This document shows positions 27,572 through 36,567 of a DNA stretch of 64,000 nt, in pieces (position 1 is the first letter of the stretch; each line of letters begins with the position of its first letter). The position numbers were made by a program, and so were the translations under genes. Under the pieces are notes generated by a model. It made no database searches, had not been told where the DNA came from, and saw nothing but the letters and a program-made list of their open reading frames with translations. This stretch comes from CAZOEL01 sp964578835 (GTDB lineage: Bacteria; Desulfobacterota; Syntrophobacteria; Syntrophobacterales; Syntrophobacteraceae): positions 23,436 to 87,435 of the forward strand of contig CAZOEL010000021.1 in the NCBI GenBank assembly GCA_964578835.1, in the 5' to 3' direction.

Positions 27572-28753
27572 TCACCGATCCACGTCTCCCAGAACGATAT
27601 CAATCGTCCCGATCATTGCGATCAAATCAGCGAGCAGCTTTCCTTCCGCCAGCTTACTGAGCACCTGCAGATTAACGAAAGATGGGGTTCGAATCTTGAC
27701 CCTGAAGGGCTTGGGCGAACCGTCGCTCACTATGTAGTATCCAAGCTCTCCTTTTGGAGCTTCCGTATGATGGAAAACTTCTCCAACCGGAGGCCGCAAA
27801 CCCTCTTCAACAAGCAGAAAATGCTGAATAAGGGATTCGATATTGTTGTATACATTTTCCTTGGGCGGAAAAGCGATGGTGGGATCATCCACCCAGATAT
27901 CCCCGGGCGGCAGCCGATCCAAGGCCTGAAGAACGATCTTGCAGCTTTGCCGCATCTCCTCCATGCGCACCATGTATCGATCGTAAGTGTCGCCATTCTC
28001 GCCCAGCGGTATTTCGAAATCGTACTGCTCATAGCCGCAGTAAGGGTCGGCGCGACGCAGATCCCAGGCAAGGCCGGAGCCTCTCGCAATGGGGCCGCTC
28101 AGACCATAGTCGAGGATCTCATCGACCGTGAGCACGCCAACGCCCCTCGTTCGATTGATCCAGATAGGATTCTTGGTGAGCAGCGTCTCATAATCTTTCA
28201 TCTTTTCCGGGAACGTGCGCGCAAACTCTCTGACTCTCCCTTCAAAACCTTCTGGGATGTCAAAAGCCAATCCCCCTACGCGCATCAAGGAAGGAAAAAG
28301 ACGCCCGCCGCCTATGGATTCGAAGATGTCCATGAGCTGCTCACGCTCTCTAAAAGCATAGAATAGAGGAGTCATGGCTCCAAGGTCGTGAGCGTGGGTG
28401 CCAAGCCAGAGAAGGTGGCTGGAAATTCGAGTGAGCTCGGCCATTATTACCCGGATGACGGTGGCCCTTGGAGGAACTTCCACACCGAGGAGCTTTTCGA
28501 CAGCCAGCACGAAGCCGAGATTGTTCGCGGAAGCGGCCAAATAATCGAGGCGATCGGTCAGAGGCAGGCTCTGGTGGAATGTCTTAGACTCCATGAGCTT
28601 TTCTATCCCGCGATGCAAATAGCCGATCATCGGAGTGCATTTGACGATCTGCTCGCCTTCGAGCTCCAATTGGACTCGCAAAACACCGTGGGTGCTCGGG
28701 TGCTGTGGCCCCAGATTCAAAGTAAGCGTTTCATTAGAGTTTTGTGCCGCCAT
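27572..28753 (-). CDS. nuoD: NADH-quinone oxidoreductase subunit D
   Basis: The 393-residue 49-kDa homolog has the motifs GPQHPSTHGVLR, YLHRGIEKL and the C-terminal DIVLGDVDR typical of bacterial NuoD. The ATG at 28753 (GGAAGG upstream) is chosen because it adjoins the nuoC stop; an upstream start at 28807 would overlap nuoC. It is separate from nuoC, unlike the fused CD of E. coli. It forms the quinone-reduction site with NuoB and NuoH. Confidence 0.96.
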   Translation of the reverse strand: MAAQNSNETLTLNLGPQHPSTHGVLRVQLELEGEQIVKCTPMIGYLHRGIEKLMESKTFHQSLPLTDRLDYLAASANNLGFVLAVEKLLGVEVPPRATVIRVIMAELTRISSHLLWLGTHAHDLGAMTPLFYAFREREQLMDIFESIGGGRLFPSLMRVGGLAFDIPEGFEGRVREFARTFPEKMKDYETLLTKNPIWINRTRGVGVLTVDEILDYGLSGPIARGSGLAWDLRRADPYCGYEQYDFEIPLGENGDTYDRYMVRMEEMRQSCKIVLQALDRLPPGDIWVDDPTIAFPPKENVYNNIESLIQHFLLVEEGLRPPVGEVFHHTEAPKGELGYYIVSDGSPKPFRVKIRTPSFVNLQVLSKLAEGKLLADLIAMIGTIDIVLGDVDR

Positions 28754-28754
28754 A

Positions 28755-29222
28755 TCAATAACCTTCCACGGGATAGTCTTTGCGCAAAGGATGCCCTTCC
28801 CAGTCATCCGTCAGCAGCAAAGGACGCATATCAGGATGGCCGTCGAAGGTGATGCCGAACAGATCTCGACATTCACGCTCATGCCAGTTGGCGGTGGACC
28901 ATATGCCGGCAACGGACGGAACAGATGGCGGATCTCCGGGAACCTCCACCTTGACCCGCAAGAGGCCGGGGGTTTTGGAATGGGACCACAGATGATAGAC
29001 CACCTGAAAGCGCGGTTGAGCGGGGTAGAAGTCCAAGGCCGTCAGATCGATCAGATACTTAAAGGAAAAGTCGTCTCTGAGCGTCGTCATGACTTCGATC
29101 AGCTTATCTGCTGAAACGAAGATGGTTTCCTGATCTCTGAACGATTCGCTTCCGATCAGACTGCCTTCGGGAAGACTCGGACGAATTGCATCCACCATCG
29201 ATGTGCGATTTTCCTGTTCCAT
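28755..29222 (-). CDS. nuoC: NADH-quinone oxidoreductase subunit C
   Basis: The 155-residue 30-kDa homolog has the signature NWHERECRDLFGITFDGHPDMRPLLL and ends HPLRKDYPVEGY. The start is placed at the ATG after GAGGAGG, immediately following nuoB; the longer frame to 29273 lacks support. It is a hydrophilic peripheral-arm subunit without cofactors. Confidence 0.96.
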   Translation of the reverse strand: MEQENRTSMVDAIRPSLPEGSLIGSESFRDQETIFVSADKLIEVMTTLRDDFSFKYLIDLTALDFYPAQPRFQVVYHLWSHSKTPGLLRVKVEVPGDPPSVPSVAGIWSTANWHERECRDLFGITFDGHPDMRPLLLTDDWEGHPLRKDYPVEGY

Positions 29223-29223
29223 C

Positions 29224-29751
29224 TTATGCCTCCTCAGCTGCAATAGGCGGTTCAGGAAACTGCAGGTGACCATATTTCCGGGTGAGGAACGGATCGTTCT
29301 TTATCTTCTCGTGGAGCTTCATGATTCCGTAGAGGAGAGCCTCGGGCCTCGGCGGACAGCCAGGCACGTACACATCAACCGGCAGATACTTGTCAATTCC
29401 CTGCACCACGGCATAGCTGCGAAAAATCCCGCCGGAATTGGCGCATGACCCCATAGAAATAACCCACTTGGGCTCCGGCATCTGTTCGTAGACGCGGATT
29501 ACCGCAGGGAGCATCTTCTTCGTGACGGTCCCGGCAATGATAAGGAGGTCCGCCTGTCGGGGCGACGCCCGGAAGGCCTCCATCCCGAAGCGGGCGATAT
29601 CATATCGGTTCGCCGCCGTACAGATCATCTCTATGGCGCAACAGGCAAGCCCGAAAGTGGCGGGCCAAACGGAGGATTTCCTTGCCCAATTGACTACTTT
29701 TTCAAGAGTCGTGACTAGAACGCGACCCTTCAGGTTTTCTTCTATTCCCAT
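29224..29751 (-). CDS. nuoB: NADH-quinone oxidoreductase subunit B
   Basis: The 175-residue PSST homolog has ligands for cluster N2 in GLACCAIEM, GSCANSGG and VPGCPPRPEAL. It is the last cluster before quinone. The gene overlaps the end of nuoA by ten bases, implying coupled translation. Length is normal. Confidence 0.97.
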   Translation of the reverse strand: MGIEENLKGRVLVTTLEKVVNWARKSSVWPATFGLACCAIEMICTAANRYDIARFGMEAFRASPRQADLLIIAGTVTKKMLPAVIRVYEQMPEPKWVISMGSCANSGGIFRSYAVVQGIDKYLPVDVYVPGCPPRPEALLYGIMKLHEKIKNDPFLTRKYGHLQFPEPPIAAEEA

Positions 29752-30098
29752 TTCAGTGCATCCTTTTGATAGATATAAAGAAGTCCGATCAGAAGAATCC
29801 CTGTAAATACGAGCATCTCAACGACTCCAAACCAGCCAAGTCCTTTGAAGACCACCGCCCACGGGTAAAGGAAAACGGTCTCGACATCAAATATGATGAA
29901 AATCATGGCCAGGATGTAAAAACGTACAGGGAAACGTACTTCCATGCTCCCCTCGGGGTCGACGCCGCACTCGTAAGGAATCATCTTTTCGCGCGTCGTC
30001 TTCTTCGTCCCGATCATGGACGAAATGAAAATGATCGCGGACACCAGACCTATGGTGACCAGAAGGTAGATCAGTACCGGAACATAGCTGCTCGCCAT
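29742..30098 (-). CDS. nuoA: NADH-quinone oxidoreductase subunit A
   Basis: The 118-residue, three-helix subunit has the motifs PYECGVDPEG and FIIFDVETVFLYPWAV. GAGAGGCG lies before the ATG. In most bacteria nuoA leads the operon; here it follows the fused nuoEF gene by 26 bases. Confidence 0.97.
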   Translation of the reverse strand: MASSYVPVLIYLLVTIGLVSAIIFISSMIGTKKTTREKMIPYECGVDPEGSMEVRFPVRFYILAMIFIIFDVETVFLYPWAVVFKGLGWFGVVEMLVFTGILLIGLLYIYQKDALKWE

Positions 30099-30124
30099 AT
30101 GTGACGCCTCTCTTTACCTGATAT

Positions 30125-31978
30125 TCACGAATGATCCCGGCATACGCCCAATGGACATTTTTTATCCAGGATATGCGCCATATACTCGTCCCGCATTCTT
30201 TCGATCGTGGTTTTGATGAAGAAAATGGGAGACATCGCCAGAGCGCAGTTTGCCGTTGAGGCCATGGTTTCGGCCAGGTTGATCATGCCCGCGAGATCCT
30301 CTTCGCGTCCTTCGCCGAGGGCGATCCTCGAGATCGTATCGTAGAGCACTCTGGTTCCACGTCGGCAGGGAGTGCAGAAGCCGCAGGATTCGTGCTGAAA
30401 GAAATAGAGAATATTACGCACGACATCCACTACGCAGGTCTTCTCGTTCATGACGAGCATCGTGCCGGACCCGAGGGACCCGCCCTGTTTCTGCATGTCG
30501 GCATATGTCATCGGGGTGTCGAGATGCTCCTCGGTAAAGAAACCGAATGAAACGCCTCCCGTCTGGCACATCTTGAAAGGAATTCCATCCTTCATTCCCC
30601 CGCCGTATTTGTCGATGAGCGTTCTCAGAGTCATTCCGAGCGGAGCCTCGACGACCTGCGGAGTGTTGACGTGGCCGCAGATCTGAAACAGCTTGAGTCC
30701 CGGGGACTCTTGAGTTCCCAACGACTTATACCATTCCGCCCCGTTTTCGATGATGGACGGAACATTGGCCAGGGTCTCGACGTTGTTGACTATGGTTGGC
30801 TCTTGCCACAAGCCGCGAACGCCGGGAAAGGGCGGCTTGATTCTGGGATTGCCGCGCATGCCTTCAATGGATTCGATGAGAGCTGTTTCTTCGCCGCATA
30901 CGTAGGCGCCTGCGCCGGAACGAATCTCGATATCATAATCAAAGCTAGAACCGAGGATGTTCCTGCCCAGAAAGCCCTTCTCGCGAGCCGCTTCCACCGC
31001 TTTCTGCAGCCGATGGATCGACAGGGCGTATTCTCCCCGCACATAAACAAAGCCTTTTGAGGCCTGCACTGCATAGCCGGCTATGATCAGCCCTTCTATC
31101 AGCTTGTGCGGGTTGCCTTCCATCAGGTATCGATCTTTGATAGTGCCCGGCTCTCCTTCGTCGGCATTGCAGACGACATATTTCGTCTTGGAATCAATCG
31201 GCAAAGTAAAAGACCACTTGAGGCCGGTCGGAAACCCGGCTCCCCCGCGCCCTCTCAGTCCGGAATTTTTAACTTCGTCAACGACCTGCTGAGGCGTCAT
31301 CCCACCCAAGACCTTTTTCAAGGCCCCGTAGCCCCCGATTTTTACATAGTCGCCAATCTCTTCCGGGTTGACTTCATCGACGCCGCGCAGCAAAGAAAGG
31401 TTCTTGTGAATATCGAGATTCCTGTCAATCGTCCCGCCCGACCGCGGCAGCGTTCGGAAGTCCTTCACATCGCCGCGTCTGTGCTTCGCGATCACATCGT
31501 CGATCTTCTCCCGGGTAAGGTTCCCGAAGACCACTTCATTTATCTGCATGGCGGGCGCAACTTCACACACGCCCAGGCATGAGGACAACTCCAGAGTGAA
31601 AAGCCCGTCGGAGGTGGTTTCATCCACGTCCACTCCCAACGTCTCCTTCAAGACGTCGAGAAGGCTTTCAACTCCGAGGATGTGACACGCGGGAGACTCG
31701 CAGACCCTCACGATGAAGCGTCCTCGCGGCTGCAGGGAGAACATGGTGTAAAAGCCCACCACTCCGTAAAGGTAGCTTACGTGCAGGTTGTATTCGTCGG
31801 CGATCAATGCGAGCACATTGGCGGGCAACCAGTTGCCGCATATGGCTTGCGCATCGTGAAGAAGCGGCAGAAGAGCGCCTTTCTTATCGCGATGCAGATC
31901 GAGCGCTTGCTGTAGCCGCTCTTTTTCCTCCTGAGTCAACACCTTATCAGGATTGGGATAGTTGGTAGAGTGAAGCAT
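30125..31978 (-). CDS. nuoEF: Fused NADH-quinone oxidoreductase subunits E and F
   Basis: One 617-residue frame carries NuoE (about 1-165) and NuoF (about 195-617). NuoE has the [2Fe-2S] ligands in CESPACH and CLGVCE. NuoF has the FMN/NADH motifs GRGGAGFPTGLKW and NADEGEPGT and the [4Fe-4S] motif CGFCTPCRRGT with a later Cys (ASTANC). It oxidises NADH and starts electron transfer. The ATG at 31978 (AGAGGG upstream) is preferred over an upstream start at 32071. The fusion and the position at the head of the operon, ahead of nuoA, are unusual. Confidence 0.93.
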   Translation of the reverse strand: MLHSTNYPNPDKVLTQEEKERLQQALDLHRDKKGALLPLLHDAQAICGNWLPANVLALIADEYNLHVSYLYGVVGFYTMFSLQPRGRFIVRVCESPACHILGVESLLDVLKETLGVDVDETTSDGLFTLELSSCLGVCEVAPAMQINEVVFGNLTREKIDDVIAKHRRGDVKDFRTLPRSGGTIDRNLDIHKNLSLLRGVDEVNPEEIGDYVKIGGYGALKKVLGGMTPQQVVDEVKNSGLRGRGGAGFPTGLKWSFTLPIDSKTKYVVCNADEGEPGTIKDRYLMEGNPHKLIEGLIIAGYAVQASKGFVYVRGEYALSIHRLQKAVEAAREKGFLGRNILGSSFDYDIEIRSGAGAYVCGEETALIESIEGMRGNPRIKPPFPGVRGLWQEPTIVNNVETLANVPSIIENGAEWYKSLGTQESPGLKLFQICGHVNTPQVVEAPLGMTLRTLIDKYGGGMKDGIPFKMCQTGGVSFGFFTEEHLDTPMTYADMQKQGGSLGSGTMLVMNEKTCVVDVVRNILYFFQHESCGFCTPCRRGTRVLYDTISRIALGEGREEDLAGMINLAETMASTANCALAMSPIFFIKTTIERMRDEYMAHILDKKCPLGVCRDHS

Positions 31979-32879
31979 AATCCCTCTGACCTTTCGATAT
32001 CTTCTCCTCGGGCCTCCATCGACCCTCGAGTTGAGCGCAGGTAAAAAAGCCCGCCGCCCTGCCGCAAGCATGCGCAGGCGCGCCTCTCACCTTGTGAATT
32101 GTATTATGAAATTGTAAAAGGCAGGACCTTATTCAGAATTGATCGGGTACAGAAACACAGTACCCCAATCAACGACAGAAGAAGAAAGTCAGCTACCCAG
32201 CACCATTTCAAATCCCCCGGGGCCTCATTCCCATGGGTAAAGGGAATGATCCTCCACAACGACAGCGACCTAACTTTCCTGACCTCACGATTCGGAACGC
32301 GGAGCTCTCCCATGGCGGATGCGCCATGATTTACAGGGGGTTGTTTTTACTACTCTTGGAGGTAGTTGTCAAACTAAAACCCCCATGATCGAACAAAAAG
32401 TTTCATTTCTCGAAACTCAATCCAACAGAAGCATTGTATCTTTTTTCTCATGCATAGGTCAACACGCCCAATGAAGTCGCCCTCCAAAACATCCTAATAG
32501 ACTTTAGAGCGAAAGTATGATTAATATCTGTTAACATTCAATCTTTTGCAATACCACGGTTTCTGTGCGCTGAGCTGAAAGGAAGTGGCGCGCGCTTTTG
32601 GCGATCGTCCATTCAAGAGTGCTTCAAGCATTCTATTTTGCTCCATAAATGGAATGCTGTCGCTCCGCCCGGCCGTGACGGTTTGGAAAGATCCGGCGCA
32701 TCCGTCGCAGAGAGCGCCGTGGCTTTAAGAAGGTTTTGCTGAAATTTGTCGATAGCTCGTTTATCCTGACTGCGGGGCTCGTCATTTTAGAGTGTTGCGC
32801 TGCTCTATAAGCTGCTCCGAGTCGTTCAATCGGCGCTTGAATCGAATCATTCGGGTCCGGCTCGAGGAGTTTTTTCACG
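31979..32879. other. Divergent promoter region of nuo and receiver-TPR genes
   Basis: It separates the nuo operon (minus) from the signalling gene at 32880 (plus) and should contain both promoters. An imperfect inverted repeat, TTGATCGGGTAC (32139-32150) against GTACCCCAATCAA (32160-32172), could be an operator or hairpin. GGGGG near 32336 faces CCCCC near 32380. Open frames here look like chance. Confidence 0.4.
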
Positions 32880-34049
32880 ATGCGCGCTCTTGTTGTTGAA
32901 GATCATAGCGCAATGAGGTCTATCATCAGGAAAACCCTTGAGGCGATGAGCTGTTTCGATGTGATTGACGAGGCTTCCAATGGCGAATCAGCCTGGGAGA
33001 AGATTTCCTCTAATCATAAAGACGGCGCTGGCGAGCAATACGGCTTGGTGATCTGTGATACGGATTTACCCGTATTGGATGGAATCAGCTTTCTTAGACG
33101 GTGCCGGGCGCATTCCGATTTGCGCGCTATTCCGTTCATTATGATTTCCACTTCTCCCGAGATTTCAACCGTCGCCAGCGCTCTGGGCGAATGGAGAGCC
33201 AATGATTTTATCGTAAAGCCTTTCTCTCCCGTAAGCCTTCAGCATCGAGTCAGCTATCTCTTGTCACACATAGACAGCCAGGAAGAGATATTGTATCGAC
33301 AGATAGAGGAGCTCAAGGAGAGCAACGCCATCGAGGACGCTTTAAAGCTGCTGGAAACCTGGGAGACCGTCAATTCTCTCTCGATGGCCAAGTGGCCAAA
33401 TCTCAAAGGCGAATGCCTTATGAAAGCCGGCAATCTTCAAGAAGCTGCGTCGGAGTTTGAAAAAGCCATGGTCATCTGCGATCTTTTCGTCGACGCGTAC
33501 AAGAATTATGCTTCTGCTCATAAGCACTTGGGCAACACGGACAAGGCAATCGAAGCTTTGCTGCACATAGAGGATTTGAGCCCTACAGACAATGAAAGGA
33601 CCCTTCTGCTCGGAGAACTGCTGCTTCAAACAGGAAGGGTGGATGAAGCAAAGAAACATCTCAGCGCGTTGATCAGGAGATGCATCAGGGACGAACGGAA
33701 CAGCATATCCCAGAGAGTGGGGGAAATTTACCTGCAAAAAGGGCTTTTCAAAGAGGCTGAGGATATTTATTCAGTATGCGTGAGAAACAATCCGCACGAC
33801 ATAGAGCTCTCGAATCGCCTCGCCATCGCTCTGAGGCAGCAGAAAAAATACGATGAAGCTGAGCGCTGCTACATGACCATTCTCAGGAGAAATCCGCGCA
33901 ATCCGGTCATATACTTCAATGTGGCCGTTTTGAACCTTGCCAAGCATGATTTCGAGAGGGCTGAGAAATACTTTAGGAAGGCGCTTATTTTCGATCCCGA
34001 TTTCCAAGAGGCCAAAGACATGTTGCTGAAGATGGGCGAACAACCCTGA
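32880..34049 (+). CDS. Response regulator with TPR output domain
   Basis: The 389-residue protein has an N-terminal receiver domain (about 1-125) with the acidic pair near ED at 8-9, the phospho-acceptor Asp in VICDTDLPVLDG and the Lys in FIVKPF. Residues about 140-385 form at least six TPR repeats (YKNYASAHKHLGNTDKAIEA, PVIYFNVAVLNLAKHDFERA). The output is therefore protein-protein interaction rather than DNA binding. GAGGAG lies ten bases before the ATG. It is followed at 115 bases by the HD-GYP gene, a likely partner in c-di-GMP signalling (inference). Confidence 0.88.
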   Translation: MRALVVEDHSAMRSIIRKTLEAMSCFDVIDEASNGESAWEKISSNHKDGAGEQYGLVICDTDLPVLDGISFLRRCRAHSDLRAIPFIMISTSPEISTVASALGEWRANDFIVKPFSPVSLQHRVSYLLSHIDSQEEILYRQIEELKESNAIEDALKLLETWETVNSLSMAKWPNLKGECLMKAGNLQEAASEFEKAMVICDLFVDAYKNYASAHKHLGNTDKAIEALLHIEDLSPTDNERTLLLGELLLQTGRVDEAKKHLSALIRRCIRDERNSISQRVGEIYLQKGLFKEAEDIYSVCVRNNPHDIELSNRLAIALRQQKKYDEAERCYMTILRRNPRNPVIYFNVAVLNLAKHDFERAEKYFRKALIFDPDFQEAKDMLLKMGEQP

Positions 34050-34164
34050 ACGCTTTTGATCTGACGCGCTTTGACGTTCAACGAGCATTGAACTCGAGTC
34101 TGTCGCGAAGCGGCGCCGCCGTGCGAGTAACCACGGAAATGCGCAGAGGAGAGCCAAACTCTAA

Positions 34165-35832
34165 ATGAAGCTTGAGAAACTGGAATCTATCACGATTGAT
34201 ACAGGCGACTTCGAGGAAGCTGGATACCTCGCCATCAAGATCGATGATCTCGCTTTGAATGCCCCGTCACCTTTCAATATCTATGCTCCTGTCTTGGACC
34301 TCGTAACCCGATCCGCTTCCATGGCGAGAATTTTCTTCGCAGGCGAAATTTATGATGAGCCCCATAAGGCTTGTTTGCAGAGCAAAGGCGCCCTCATCCT
34401 CTACATACGGGAGGAAGACGAAGAGCCTTTTGGAAATTACAAGCTGGAGGGAATTCGGAAGGCATTCGCATCCGACTCAGCTCGCTCTGAAGAGAAGGCC
34501 AAATTATTGTGCGACCATGCTGAATACCTGCTCAAGAAAGCTTTCAGCGACACTCCTTCGAGCAGCGTTTTCGCCCAAAGCGCCAAGCTTATGAGAACGG
34601 CCGCAGTACATTTTTCTGCCGAATCGCTCGCCTCGGACCAGATTGTCTCCATTTTTGCCAAGGACTACTCCACCTTTACCCATTCCGTACAAGTCAGCTT
34701 CCTCGCAATGGCGTTTTGCACTTACCTGGGCTGGCCAAAGCCAGAAGTTTCCGATGTCGGCATCGGAGCGCTTTTCCATGATATAGGGATGGGCTCAGTA
34801 GACCGGGACATCTTCGACAAGCCCGGCAAACTCGAGCCCGACGAGCTCGAAATGATAAGGAAGCACCCCTTCATTGGCTACGAGCAGTTGAAAGATTCCG
34901 AGCTGTTTTCTGATAGTCAACTGAAGATCGTGCTGCAACATCATGAGGATTACGGCGGCGGAGGGTACCCATCAGGAATCGAGAAGGAGCAAATCCACCG
35001 GTATGCTCGCATCGTAAGGATTGTCGACTGCTTTGACATCCTCACGACCAGGAGGTCCCGCAAGGAGGCGCTCAATCCTGTACAGGCGTTGAAAATCATG
35101 CATGGAGAGCTCCACGGTTGCTTTGATCCGCTCTATCTCGACGCTTTCAGCAAATTCTTCCGCTCCGATGACAGAGGATCTTTCATAACCAGCGAGGTGA
35201 AAGGTTTGTCGATTGCGCTTGGAGATTATCTCCAGATTCAATTCGGCAGATCCGAAAAGCGGTTCAACGTCAAACTGGTCGGAATGGAGCCCGGATCATA
35301 CCTTATCGGCCAACTGCCGAGCAAAATGGACGATTCCATTTCGGGAGGGAATCAGGCGACGGTGCGCTATCTCAGTTCTCAATCGGGAACGATCTATGGG
35401 TTTCAGTCCATAATAATGGGCTTCATTGTCAATCCGATACGCATCCTGATCTTGTCTTATCCGAACGTTGTGGAAAAGCACGAATTGCGCAAGCACAAGA
35501 GACTCAACTGCTTCATAGCTGCTACGGCTAAGATTGGCGACAGGGAATACAATGGCGTGATTACCGATTTGAGCCTGGGTGGATGCAGGTTCATCCTGAA
35601 CATGAAGGCCGCTGAGTCTTTCCCGAAGCTTAAGGCGGAAGAGAAAATAACCTTGCGCTCTCAGATTCCCATCCAGCCAGGGGTGCAAACATTGGGAGGA
35701 ATCGTGCGAAGCCGAGTTGAGGATGTGGAGAAGTCTTCGCTGGGAATTCAATTCCGCGGGTTGCCCCCTGACGCAACCGAAGCGCTTCGCGATCTGATCG
35801 GAAAGCTTGCCAACGACGCGATGCCGCTGTGA
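34165..35832 (+). CDS. HD-GYP c-di-GMP phosphodiesterase with PilZ domain
   Basis: The 555-residue protein has an N-terminal region of about 160 residues, then an HD-GYP domain (about 165-335) with HDIG and HHEDYGGGGYP, the metal and substrate motifs. A C-terminal PilZ domain (about 430-545) has RKHKR and DLSLGGC, the c-di-GMP-binding motifs. HD-GYP enzymes hydrolyse c-di-GMP to GMP; the PilZ part can sense the same nucleotide. GAGGAGAG precedes the ATG. The key residues appear intact, so it is probably active. Confidence 0.9.
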   Translation: MKLEKLESITIDTGDFEEAGYLAIKIDDLALNAPSPFNIYAPVLDLVTRSASMARIFFAGEIYDEPHKACLQSKGALILYIREEDEEPFGNYKLEGIRKAFASDSARSEEKAKLLCDHAEYLLKKAFSDTPSSSVFAQSAKLMRTAAVHFSAESLASDQIVSIFAKDYSTFTHSVQVSFLAMAFCTYLGWPKPEVSDVGIGALFHDIGMGSVDRDIFDKPGKLEPDELEMIRKHPFIGYEQLKDSELFSDSQLKIVLQHHEDYGGGGYPSGIEKEQIHRYARIVRIVDCFDILTTRRSRKEALNPVQALKIMHGELHGCFDPLYLDAFSKFFRSDDRGSFITSEVKGLSIALGDYLQIQFGRSEKRFNVKLVGMEPGSYLIGQLPSKMDDSISGGNQATVRYLSSQSGTIYGFQSIIMGFIVNPIRILILSYPNVVEKHELRKHKRLNCFIAATAKIGDREYNGVITDLSLGGCRFILNMKAAESFPKLKAEEKITLRSQIPIQPGVQTLGGIVRSRVEDVEKSSLGIQFRGLPPDATEALRDLIGKLANDAMPL

Positions 35833-35861
35833 GCCGCCCCGATTCGCCCGTTCCTGCAGAA

Positions 35862-36542
35862 TCAGGCTGGTTTCTCTTTGGCGTCGGGCAAAATGAAATA
35901 AAAACCAGGCGCCGATGACTCCCACTCAAACGTTCCACCAAGGACGGCGACGGTTTCCCGGAGAGGAAGCCATCCGGCTGAGTCCTGCGCTTTCTCGGCA
36001 AAGTCTTTTTGGCTGGCGATGCCGGCGTCCTCGCAGATGAAGCGAATGACCGCCTCATTGCCTTCTCGCCCCGCTTGGAGACGCAAAACCCCTCCGGTGG
36101 GCATATGATTCCAGCAATGCTCCATCCCCAGGAACAAAGCCATCTGGAATCCGATGGGAGATATCGTCAGAGTCACCGGCGCATCGGATGGGACGACCTT
36201 GATGACGACGCCCTTTAGCCTCGCGAAACGCTCGCTCAGCAGGGCGACCTGCTGAAGCATGTCGTTTAGCTCAATGGAGGCAAGCGGGAGGTCCGGACTG
36301 TGTGCGAAACGGTTGAGCCTCGTGGAAAGCTCCACCCCTCGGCTCACCTGGTCCTGTATGCCCGTGAGAGCGCGCAGGAACCTTTCGCGGTTCGGAAATG
36401 AAGCATCCTTGGCCAAGCCGATCAGATCCTGCATGAGCCCGGTGGATTCTTTGATGATGGCCAGAACATTCTTAAGCTCATGCGTAAAACCGGCGGTAAT
36501 TCTGCCCATGAACAGCACTTCATTCTCTGCCATATCGGCCAT
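35862..36542 (-). CDS. Degenerate histidine-kinase-like protein
   Basis: The 226-residue protein resembles the DHp and ATPase parts of the kinase at 40687. It keeps the phospho-acceptor His (FTHELKNVLAIIKE, near residue 20) and the following helices. Its ATPase half lacks recognisable N, G1 and G2 boxes: no DxGxG and no GTGLGL. It has no sensor or membrane segment. It may act as a phosphotransfer or dimerisation partner rather than a kinase. It is the last of eight co-oriented genes, 25 bases after the kinase-receiver fusion. Confidence 0.75.
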   Translation of the reverse strand: MADMAENEVLFMGRITAGFTHELKNVLAIIKESTGLMQDLIGLAKDASFPNRERFLRALTGIQDQVSRGVELSTRLNRFAHSPDLPLASIELNDMLQQVALLSERFARLKGVVIKVVPSDAPVTLTISPIGFQMALFLGMEHCWNHMPTGGVLRLQAGREGNEAVIRFICEDAGIASQKDFAEKAQDSAGWLPLRETVAVLGGTFEWESSAPGFYFILPDAKEKPA

Positions 36543-36567
36543 GGCGCCCTCCCGTCACAGCTTCGTG

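Noticed and set aside
32137..32175. Intrinsic terminator or riboswitch upstream of nuoEF
   Set aside because: The inverted repeat is imperfect and has no T tract on either strand; kept only as a possible operator.
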